NCBI GenBank assembly: GCA_030024065.1
Contig: JASEIE010000075.1
Coordinates: 1 to 13,261 of the forward strand
Reading direction: 5' to 3'
Source of the DNA: Thermodesulfobacteriota bacterium
Lineage (GTDB): Bacteria > Desulfobacterota > BSN033 > UBA1163
DNA: 13,261 bases
This document shows positions 1 through 5,799 of the stretch, one piece after another. Both the position numbers and the translations under genes were made by a program. How positions within the stretch are numbered: position 1 is the first letter of the stretch; each line of letters begins with the position of its first letter. The notes below the pieces were generated by a model. That model saw nothing but the letters and a program-made list of their open reading frames with translations. It was not told the DNA's origin and searched no databases.

Positions 1-551
1 CGGTTGTAAAGGGTGGTGAGGGTATCGTAGATGGCCATCGTCTTGACGGAACTAAACCTCTGAAAATGCTTCAAGGTGGCTGCCATCTGGTATCCGATGA
101 CGGAAAAAAACTGGAGGTCTTGTGCATCGAAGGCATTGGGCTGATCACTATTGAGGGAAACACAACCGATGATCTCCTCCTCCACGGCAAGGGGGAGCGT
201 GAGATACGATTTCAGGGTGGCCTTGGGATCCATGACCATATGAGTCGGTCTCAACTTCCTCTTCTCGACCTCGAGGGTCACACGGCTGAGATCGCCGGGC
301 TCTTCTCCCAGGATCGAGAAGACCCTCACCATATTCTCCGCCACCTGCTGGGTGAAGGGAGGAGGGCAGGATTCCTCCTCGTAGAGGTAGAGAGTGGAAC
401 CCTCTTTCCAGAGAACTCCGAAGGCGGAGAATTCAAATAGGTTGGGCAGATTGTTTCCTGCCGATTCGACAATCTCTTTCACCTCGAAGCTCGTGTTGAT
501 GGCATTGATGATCGATCGGAGGATATTCAGATTTTTAAAAATGAGTCTCAA
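1..551 (-). CDS. GAF domain plus GGDEF diguanylate cyclase (3' end outside window)
   Basis: Reading the minus strand from a TTG at 551 gives 183 codons open to the window edge. Residues about 30-160 look like a GAF sensor domain, ending in the typical stretch EEEIIGCVSLNSDQPNAF and DLQFFSVIGYQMAA. Residues 171-183 read MAIYDTLTTLYNR, the classic entry to a GGDEF domain (DxLTxLYNR), so the missing part should synthesise cyclic di-GMP. The TTG is chosen because AGGAG lies 6 nt upstream. The protein would be cytosolic and signal-responsive; the ligand cannot be told. The upstream gene ends in TAG only 9 nt before this start and in the same reading frame, and the sequence across the stop reads as a continuous helical linker. 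It may therefore be the C-terminal part of one longer interrupted protein. The GGDEF active-site motif itself lies outside the window and could not be checked. Confidence 0.75.
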   Translation of the reverse strand, partial: MRLIFKNLNILRSIINAINTSFEVKEIVESAGNNLPNLFEFSAFGVLWKEGSTLYLYEEESCPPPFTQQVAENMVRVFSILGEEPGDLSRVTLEVEKRKLRPTHMVMDPKATLKSYLTLPLAVEEEIIGCVSLNSDQPNAFDAQDLQFFSVIGYQMAATLKHFQRFSSVKTMAIYDTLTTLYN

Positions 552-560
552 CCGCTTCTC

Positions 561-950
561 CTATTTTTGAGAGATAAGGCGCTCCGCCTCCCTCACTTTA
601 GGAAAGACTTTCGGAAAGACCTCCCGGCTGATTACTCCTTCTCCCAGAGCCGAAAAAAGATTGAAGAGGTGATTGATCAGGCTTTGAAAACCCCGGTGAA
701 TCTCGATGGGGGGAATGTTCCGGCATTCTTCCTTGACCCCAATCCATGAAATGCCCTCCTCAGACACCTTCAGGGAATTCAAAAAGGAGTACTTTTCTCC
801 GATCTTCTTAATGGATAAATGAAAGAGGAGTTCTAAAATGGCCTCGCCGATCAGAGCCGATACGACCTCCCAGACCTCCACCAGCAGGTTTGAATAGAGG
901 TCCAGGACAAGATCCGAAGTCCATCTTCCTCCTTTATTCTCTTTTGTCAT
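561..950 (-). CDS. Helical protein of unknown function, possibly the N-terminal module of the GAF-GGDEF gene
   Basis: This 129-residue ORF starts with ATG at 950, with a GAGGGG-like ribosome site about 10 nt upstream. It lies 35 nt after the TVP38-like gene in the same direction. I do not recognise a domain. The chain looks largely alpha-helical with no signal peptide. It contains a long amphipathic stretch (VWEVVSALIGEAILELLFHL), a central part with two cysteines apart from each other, and a C-terminal segment (VFPKVFPKVREAERLISQK) resembling a linker helix. It ends in TAG at 561-563. The same frame continues without another stop into the GAF-GGDEF protein. Either this is a small coupled partner of the cyclase, or the two are one sensor protein broken by a nonsense codon or a sequencing error. 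Codon use looks like genuine coding sequence. Confidence 0.55.
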   Translation of the reverse strand: MTKENKGGRWTSDLVLDLYSNLLVEVWEVVSALIGEAILELLFHLSIKKIGEKYSFLNSLKVSEEGISWIGVKEECRNIPPIEIHRGFQSLINHLFNLFSALGEGVISREVFPKVFPKVREAERLISQK

Positions 951-985
951 CGACCCGCTTCCCCTCTGAAAGCCGTTCGGGCAGT

Positions 986-1696
986 CTATGATTTGACCCT
1001 CTTTAGCTTCTTGATCAAATGATGAATTTCATCGTGGTAGATATAAAAAACCATAATGATCAGAGCGGATATCCCGAACAGGATCAACATAGTTTTATAT
1101 TGATGATCGAATGCCCTTCCGCCCTGAAGACAGGCCATCAATACCCCTGGGATTCTCCCGATGGTGGAGATGACAAGAAAAATACCTAAATGCATGGGAG
1201 TCAGACCCAGGATATAGCACAGGGCATCCTTTGGAAAACCCGGGATTAGAAAGAGGACAAAACTGAGGATTACGCCTTCGTGCCCGATGAGGTAATCAAA
1301 TTTTTTCCTCGTCCGTATGTGAACAAATTTCTCAACAGCCACTTTTTCAAAAGCCCTTGCCAGGATGAAGGCAAGCCAGGAACCCAATACGACTCCGATC
1401 ATGGAATAGAGAAACCCTGCCTTGACCCCAAACAGATAGCCTCCTAAAAACTCAATGGCCCCTCCCGGGATGGGGGCAATGATGACCTGCAATATTTGAA
1501 TGAGGATATACACCAGGGGCGAGTAAGGCCCAAAGGAGGAGATGATGGCCTTCAATTGGTGTTTGTCGTGGAGTTTATCGTAGAGGTCAACAGCCTTAAT
1601 CCATAACTGGGAGTTGAATTCATAGATGAGAAAGAGAAGGACTCCTGCCGCAATGACCCAAATCCATCTCCATTTGAATGGAAGTGAAAATCTCAT
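986..1696 (-). CDS. TVP38/TMEM64 (DedA-like, VTT domain) membrane protein
   Basis: The protein is 236 residues from the ATG at 1696 (MRFSLPFKWRW). A longer reading from a TTG at 1783 adds 29 residues that run into repeat DNA and is less likely. There is an N-terminal transmembrane segment, then the VTT core. The core shows FGPYSPLVYILIQILQVI, IPGGAIEFLGGYLFG and GSWLAFILARAF, followed by FLIPGFPKDALCYILGL, the second half-site typical of this family. These match the PF09335 pattern of re-entrant loops and a glycine-rich motif. The C-terminus ends in a basic tail (KKLKRVKS). The length fits the family (about 220-240 residues). Family members are inner-membrane proteins, some implicated in lipid scrambling or membrane homeostasis; the substrate here is unknown. 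No strong ribosome site precedes the chosen start. Confidence 0.88.
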   Translation of the reverse strand: MRFSLPFKWRWIWVIAAGVLLFLIYEFNSQLWIKAVDLYDKLHDKHQLKAIISSFGPYSPLVYILIQILQVIIAPIPGGAIEFLGGYLFGVKAGFLYSMIGVVLGSWLAFILARAFEKVAVEKFVHIRTRKKFDYLIGHEGVILSFVLFLIPGFPKDALCYILGLTPMHLGIFLVISTIGRIPGVLMACLQGGRAFDHQYKTMLILFGISALIIMVFYIYHDEIHHLIKKLKRVKS

Positions 1697-1768
1697 ACGG
1701 TGAACTTCGTTTACCCCGCTGCCAACGTTGATGTTTCCATAACATAAAAAAAACCCATAGTAAAGTAT

Positions 1769-2104
1769 GGTTGCAGGTTTCAAGATGCAAGATGGTAGCC
1801 GCAGGCTTTAGCTTGCGTTAGTTCGGAGACTTGTAGCGTCGGCATTCCTGCCTGCCGGCAGGCAGGTATTGCCGACGATAGTTTCAAGTTGCAAGTTTCA
1901 AGATAGACGATGAACAATAAACAATGAACCAATCCGAAACTCGTAACCCGAAACTGTTTCATCCTTTCCGCATTTCGAATTCCGTATTCCGCATTTGATT
2001 ATCTCCCGATCCCCGTGTCTTTGTATCGCTCCGCATTCCGCAATCCGCTATTTTTTGTCTCCGAACTCCTAACTCCGAACTTTTTCCCACTTGCCACTTG
2101 CAAC
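1769..2104. repeat. Heptanucleotide-period degenerate repeat tract (about 48 units)
   Basis: Cut into successive 7-mers from 1769, the sequence falls into runs of near-identical words that keep one phase for about 336 bp while the word changes. Examples: GTTTCAA at 1881 and 1895 with GTTGCAA at 1888; AATGAAC at 1923 with GATGAAC at 1909 and AATAAAC at 1916; ATTCCGC at 1986 and again at 2035 (49 bp apart) with ATTCCGT at 1979 and AATCCGC at 2042; GAACTCC at 2063 with TAACTCC at 2070; TTGCCAC at 2091 with TTGCAAC at 2098. The stretch contains the palindrome at 1837-1877 in the same phase. ORFs crossing it carry no conserved protein pattern, and a 7-bp period is not what coding sequence produces. 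The function is unknown. It is reminiscent of the 7-bp STRR repeats of cyanobacteria but far more degenerate. Confidence 0.65.
1837..1877. repeat. 41-bp palindromic element with perfect 20-bp core
   Basis: The core at 1847-1866 is the perfect palindrome CCTGCCTGCCGGCAGGCAGG. It is enclosed by a second exact inverted pair, CGTCGGCA (1837-1844) and TGCCGACG (1870-1877), separated from the core by 2 and 3 nt. The whole could form a hairpin or cruciform of about 18 bp. A one-base variant of the core recurs at 12430-12449. No T-run follows, so a simple intrinsic terminator is unlikely. A smaller hairpin (CGCAGGCT/AGCTTGCG, 1800-1817) lies just upstream. From memory, such CCTGCCTGCC palindromes are dispersed between genes in many uncultured bacterial genomes. 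Confidence 0.8.
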
Positions 2105-2167
2105 CCAAATCCCGATATAGAAAACGAAACATGCTTACGAACCTTTTGCACGAATGCCAAAAACACC

Positions 2168-2259
2168 CTTCGACAGGCTCAGGGTGAACGGAGTTTGTAT
2201 TGAAATCATTGACTTTTTCCGTTCTGCTGAGCTTGTCGAAGCATGAGCTTGTCGAAGCA
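2168..2259. repeat. TTCGACA-type interspersed inverted repeat with 16-bp tandem duplication
   Basis: The left arm at 2168-2191 (CTTCGACAGGCTCAGGGTGA and on) is a near-perfect reverse complement of the right arm at 2219-2242, with a 27-bp loop. The right arm is followed by an exact second copy of TGAGCTTGTCGAAGCA, at 2228-2243 and 2244-2259. Words of the CTTCGACAGGCTCAGG type are, from memory, widespread dispersed intergenic repeats. They give rise to spurious peptides such as VHPEPVEG in gene predictions, exactly as seen here on the minus strand. No mobility gene is nearby. Confidence 0.75.
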
Positions 2260-2277
2260 CAGAAAGTGGGTTTGTGC

Positions 2278-2299
2278 AACAGGCTCTTACCAGCCTGTT
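2278..2299. repeat. Small hairpin
   Basis: AACAGGCT (2278-2285) and AGCCTGTT (2292-2299) are exact reverse complements with a 6-nt loop. There is no T-run on either side, so terminator activity is not supported. It lies between two larger repeat elements and may be part of one of them. Confidence 0.35.
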
Positions 2300-2381
2300 A
2301 TTGCGAGGTCGCATCGATCGTGGCATTCTCATCAAGCCTCTTGCTCCAAACCACTTTTCAGAATATACTAATCATCATCCT

Positions 2382-2453
2382 AATTACCCCCCTCACCCCC
2401 ACCTCGGCTGCGAGTCGAAGCGACCTCTCCCGCTAGGGGAGAGGGAAGTAATT
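2382..2453. repeat. Hairpin-rich CCCCTCACCC element upstream of the cytochrome gene
   Basis: The element is bounded by AATTAC (2382-2387) and GTAATT (2448-2453), with C-rich and G-rich flanks that extend the pairing. Inside are three further hairpins: CTCG/CGAG at 2403-2414, GTCG/CGAC at 2414-2424, and the strongest, CCTCTCCC/GGGAGAGG at 2424-2444. The cytochrome ribosome site begins about 25 nt downstream, so a transcript starting further upstream would carry this fold in its leader. A shorter relative beginning CCCCTCACCC lies at 10941-10971. Confidence 0.55.
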
Positions 2454-2493
2454 TGGGATATTTTCTACTTAACATAGAGAGAGGTGAACCCTT

Positions 2494-4329
2494 CTGAAAA
2501 GATCAGTCATACACCTTTTGATTTTTTTCGTTTCCGTAAGTTTATTCTTTTTTCTTCTTTTCCCTCGCCTGATTTCCTCTCAGACTCCTTCACATGAAAA
2601 GATCATTCTGAGAGGTTTCGATGGAAGTCCTCTCACCCTGGAGAGCAATGTCCCATATAGCCCCAAAAAGACCTGTGGGGCCTGCCACGATTATAACCAC
2701 ATTATAAAGGGCTATCACTTCCAGCAGGGCCGGATCGATGGGTCGGGAAAAATTATTGTGAGCGATACCTACGATGGGAAATACCCCTGGAACCTTTCCC
2801 CGGGATTTTATGGAAAGCACTCACTCGCCTCGATGGATTCAAGCCAGTTGGCGAAGAAGGTCAACCAAAACCCCTCCGAAATAGATAAATCCTCTTACTT
2901 CTTCGTCCAGAATTGCGGCGCCTGCCATCCAGGAGGGGGATGGGGTGAATATGACCGGAGAGGAAATCTTTACTACAATGAGGAGAATAAAAAATTTGGC
3001 TTCGAACTCTCGGGGGATGACCCCAGACTCGATGGCGACTACACCTCTTTTAGCATGGGCAATGAGAAATATGGATCCCCCTGGAACCTCAGTGGTGTGA
3101 GTGAAGCTGACTGCCTCATCTGTCACCTGAGGGGATATCAATGGAAAGAGAGGGGAGCAGTTCTCAGGGGGCGATTCTTCAGATACGGGCCCGCTGCGGG
3201 AGCGGGCTGGGCAACATTAAAACTCTCACAGGACGAGTCTGGAAACCCGAAAGCTGACGCGGTCGAGGTGGATTATACCAGGAAAGAGGTGGCCGATTTT
3301 GACAACCTTCATCTTCAGATCGTGAAGCCACCTCCTGATGAAAATTGCTGGTCCTGTCATGCCATCTCCGGTGGAAGGAAGAGGGGCCGTGAGTGGAGTC
3401 CTGAAACAGACGCTCATAAAGCAAAGGGCCTGGACTGTGTATCCTGTCATCCAGGGAATAAGGAGCATAACTTTGCAAAGGGAAATACGCTTCAACAGAC
3501 GGTAAGAGATGATCTTGATCATACCATGTACTCCTGCGAAGACTGTCATTACAGAAGGAAGGATAAGAGGGCGCCGAGATACAGTCACCCCTTCTCTCCC
3601 CGCCATATGAAAAGGATTGCGTGCCAGACCTGTCATATTCCGTTTCAGACCGCATCCGCTGATCTCGTCTATGACCATGCCTCAACCGGAGAGACGAAAG
3701 TCTATGAGACCTCGAAATTTCTATCCAGCGATCCTTTCGACCCCAAAAGATCGATCGCTGGAATATCCGGCATCTGGTACCCGATGGTCAGGGAGTTAAA
3801 GGGGAGGATCATCCCGGTCAAATCCCTGGTGGTCATTTACTGGGGAGACCTCGATGAGAAGACGAATGTGGTGAAACCCATTTCTCTCTGGAAGATAAGG
3901 GATTTGAAGAAACCCCCTCTCAAAGATGACGATGGAGACGGAATCCCTGAAATCAACTCCCTCGATGAGATCAAAGCCTTTTTAAGGTTACTCAAGGGAA
4001 AGGATAAGTTTGGAAATCCCATTGCCAATCACCCCGTATTGATGAAAGGAGGCTTCCTCTATCGTCTCGACAAAAAGGGAGAAGTGGAAAGACTCAGACA
4101 TGAACTGGCAGAGGTCATTGACTTCTCAATCAGTCACAATGTGGTGTCCGGTTCCAGTGTGATCGGGGCGAGGGGCTGCAAGGATTGCCACACTAAAAAT
4201 TCCCCATTCTTCCTGAGAAAAATCCTCATCGATCCCTATGACGAAAAGGGAAACCCGGTCTATATCGAAGCCTGGGAAAAGATGGGAATCCCAAAAGAAA
4301 AACTGAGTCGCCTATTATTGGAACAGTAA
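2494..4329 (+). CDS. Exported octahaem c-type cytochrome
   Basis: The protein has eight CXXCH haem-attachment motifs. Numbered from the TTG at 2518 (603 residues), their first cysteines are at 53, 133, 199, 277, 307, 340, 369 and 554. A hydrophobic N-terminal segment (FFVSVSLFFFLLFP) is a secretion signal, placing the haems outside the cytoplasmic membrane. I prefer a start at CTG 2494, because AGAGAGGTGA ends 7 nt before it and the reading becomes MKRSVIHLLIFF, giving the basic n-region the TTG version lacks (611 residues). Histidines in GYHFQQG, KEHNFAKG and SHPFSPRHM are candidate distal ligands. Residues near 469-478 (DDDGDGIPE) form an EF-hand or type-3-repeat-like calcium loop between haems 7 and 8. 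All motifs end in H, so it is neither NrfA nor a canonical octahaem tetrathionate reductase, which have a CXXCK haem. It likely carries electrons in periplasmic or extracellular respiration; the partner is unknown. Confidence 0.9.
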   Translation: MKRSVIHLLIFFVSVSLFFFLLFPRLISSQTPSHEKIILRGFDGSPLTLESNVPYSPKKTCGACHDYNHIIKGYHFQQGRIDGSGKIIVSDTYDGKYPWNLSPGFYGKHSLASMDSSQLAKKVNQNPSEIDKSSYFFVQNCGACHPGGGWGEYDRRGNLYYNEENKKFGFELSGDDPRLDGDYTSFSMGNEKYGSPWNLSGVSEADCLICHLRGYQWKERGAVLRGRFFRYGPAAGAGWATLKLSQDESGNPKADAVEVDYTRKEVADFDNLHLQIVKPPPDENCWSCHAISGGRKRGREWSPETDAHKAKGLDCVSCHPGNKEHNFAKGNTLQQTVRDDLDHTMYSCEDCHYRRKDKRAPRYSHPFSPRHMKRIACQTCHIPFQTASADLVYDHASTGETKVYETSKFLSSDPFDPKRSIAGISGIWYPMVRELKGRIIPVKSLVVIYWGDLDEKTNVVKPISLWKIRDLKKPPLKDDDGDGIPEINSLDEIKAFLRLLKGKDKFGNPIANHPVLMKGGFLYRLDKKGEVERLRHELAEVIDFSISHNVVSGSSVIGARGCKDCHTKNSPFFLRKILIDPYDEKGNPVYIEAWEKMGIPKEKLSRLLLEQ

Positions 4330-5692
4330 TTCCTTTTAACCTTTCACTATTCACTTTTTGAAATACATTGGAATGATGCTGAAGGATATTGCCTGATCGG
4401 CTTCGCCAGAAATGATAGTTATGGCCAGCCTTCCCATTGAAAGGTTGTACTGAAATCTGATGGCTCTTCTCATCTAAGGCCTTTTCAAAATTTTGATTTC
4501 CTTCCGTAATCCAGGAATACCCTTCTTTTTCCCCATAATCGAAGTAGATCCACGGGGGCAACTGTTTGATCCCTCTTTGCTTCAGAAGATTTAATGGATT
4601 GTTCTTACGAATATGTTTCAGATCGAGAAAAGAACCGGGAGGAAGTTTTCGGGTTTCCAGACGGCCAAAGACCTCCAAAAATTCTGGCAGGACCATTTTA
4701 AGCGCCCATTTATCTGTGAGAAGTTCGATATTGAGAAGCCCGCTCTGGCTGCTGATAGACTGAAAAAGATGGGGATATTTAAAACCCAGCTTTATTGCTC
4801 CGAATCCACCCATTGAAATCCCCCCGAGGCCCTTTAGGGAAAGCCCTCTCTTCTGGTATGGGGATTGAGAATCAATATATTTCAGCAATTCAAAAAAATA
4901 GGATTCATGTTTTCCTAAAGCCCCGGGCTTCATATGAAGAAAAGGAAAGAGAGAATAGTTGAGACCCTCTTCCTGATTGAAATCGTCACAGGCACTGCGG
5001 TCTTTTGTTTCTGGATAGAGGGCTCTTCCCTCATTCTCATCCGTATAAAATCCGTTGTCCCCGTCCGGAAGGACGATGGTCATTTTCTGGATGGGATGGA
5101 AGAGATCATTGAAACTTCCTCCTGGATTGAGATTATGAGAAACGATCGATTGGGCAATCTGTTTCGGGGCATAATCCTCTTTGCTGAGGCCTCCATGCCT
5201 TGAGAGTTCTTCAAAACGCTCCTCCAGGGATCGTTCCAGGACCCGATAGGTGCGATTCTTCGAATCCATCATCGCCTGGGCAATAATGGCGATGTCTTCG
5301 TGGAGAAGCCAGTGGTACTCTTCCTCTTTCACTTCGCACAGAATCTCTTTCGCCTTTTCCTTGGTTCGATTTTTCCATCCGAACCCCCTCCGGTGAAAGT
5401 TATATCCGTGGAGAAGAAAGAGGAGAGGATATTTAGCCCTTGGATTCTGATAATACTCTTCTGGCAGGATGACAAAGAACCCTTTCTCTTTGCCCAGGAC
5501 GCTTGAAAAAAATGTCTCATATCGAACCAGGTATTGGAACCTCTGTGAGGGTTTTGGAGAAAGGAGGTAAGAAAGCTCCGGATCATCAGGACAACAGGGA
5601 TGAGGGGCACCAGAAGTTTCGAAGAACCCTGCAAAAAGGATGAGAACGCAAAGGAGAACCACCCAAAGCAGATTTTGATTAATCTTTTTCAT
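4226..5692 (-). CDS. Exported alpha/beta-hydrolase esterase (PF00756 type)
   Basis: The protein is 488 residues from ATG 5692 (MKKINQNLLWVVLLCVLILF), which gives a clean signal peptide. A TTG at 5731 would add 13 residues in front of it and is less likely. Core features are YPLLFLLHGYNFHRRGFGW (the usual strand and oxyanion HGY), the nucleophile elbow GGISMGGFGA with serine 293, an acidic candidate in FDYGEKEGY (Asp 385), and the catalytic-His candidate in GKAGHNYHFW (His 424). This is the esterase D / feruloyl-esterase-like fold acting outside the cytoplasm; the substrate is unknown. The cysteine-rich patch PHPCCPDD follows the signal. The conserved region ends near residue 430, yet the frame runs about 55 residues further and overlaps the end of the convergent cytochrome gene by 104 bp. 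This suggests the ancestral stop was lost, possibly through the 7-bp-period motif at 4343-4356. Confidence 0.85.
   Translation of the reverse strand: MKKINQNLLWVVLLCVLILFAGFFETSGAPHPCCPDDPELSYLLSPKPSQRFQYLVRYETFFSSVLGKEKGFFVILPEEYYQNPRAKYPLLFLLHGYNFHRRGFGWKNRTKEKAKEILCEVKEEEYHWLLHEDIAIIAQAMMDSKNRTYRVLERSLEERFEELSRHGGLSKEDYAPKQIAQSIVSHNLNPGGSFNDLFHPIQKMTIVLPDGDNGFYTDENEGRALYPETKDRSACDDFNQEEGLNYSLFPFLHMKPGALGKHESYFFELLKYIDSQSPYQKRGLSLKGLGGISMGGFGAIKLGFKYPHLFQSISSQSGLLNIELLTDKWALKMVLPEFLEVFGRLETRKLPPGSFLDLKHIRKNNPLNLLKQRGIKQLPPWIYFDYGEKEGYSWITEGNQNFEKALDEKSHQISVQPFNGKAGHNYHFWRSRSGNILQHHSNVFQKVNSERLKGITVPIIGDSVFLLGFPSFPRLRYRPGFPFRHRDR
4343..4356. repeat. Two-unit heptamer repeat between convergent gene ends
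   Basis: TTCACTA (4343-4349) is followed directly by TTCACTT (4350-4356), the same 7-bp-period style seen at 1769-2104 and 12608-12628. It lies just beyond the cytochrome stop and inside the 3' extension of the esterase frame. With only two units, chance cannot be excluded. Confidence 0.35.
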
Positions 5693-5739
5693 TGGAGTCA
5701 ATATATCTTCAAGGGAATGATATGACAACAATAAATTTC

Positions 5740-5767
5740 TTTACTATTATCCTGACCATTGTATAAT
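5740..5767 (+). promoter_or_regulatory. Putative sigma70-type promoter for the CoA ligase gene
   Basis: A perfect TATAAT lies at 5762-5767, with TTTACT (four of six -35 bases) at 5740-5745 and a 16-bp spacer. It lies in the 107-bp gap between the divergent esterase and CoA ligase genes. It would give a leader of about 25 nt with AGGAG at 5787-5791, 8 nt before the ATG at 5800. Confidence 0.42.
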
Positions 5768-5799
5768 AAACCACCGACACCATAATAGGAGATGAGGAG

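Noticed and set aside
66..440. Plus-strand ORF of 124 residues
   Set aside because: It is the antisense of the GAF-domain coding region, whose minus-strand reading shows clear GAF and GGDEF motifs.
1697..1783. Upstream TTG start adding 29 residues to the TVP38-like protein
   Set aside because: The added sequence begins in repeat DNA and has no ribosome site; the family start fits ATG 1696.
1780..1962. Minus-strand ORF of 60 residues containing IPACRQAGMP
   Set aside because: This peptide is the translation of the CCTGCCTGCC palindrome and heptamer tract; such peptides are typical spurious predictions from repeats.
1769..2104. CRISPR array
   Set aside because: Units are only 7 bp, adjacent and without unique spacers; no cas genes are present.
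1959..2335. Several short ORFs on both strands, for example with FDKLSRTEK and VHPEPVEG
   Set aside because: They translate the TTCGACA repeat and heptamer tract and show no conserved protein pattern.
2424..2444. Intrinsic terminator at the CCTCTCCC hairpin
   Set aside because: No run of T follows the stem on either strand and it lies upstream of the cytochrome rather than after a gene.
3179..3685. Minus-strand ORFs of 150 and 168 residues inside the cytochrome gene
   Set aside because: They lie antisense to a region holding five CXXCH motifs and have no recognisable domain.
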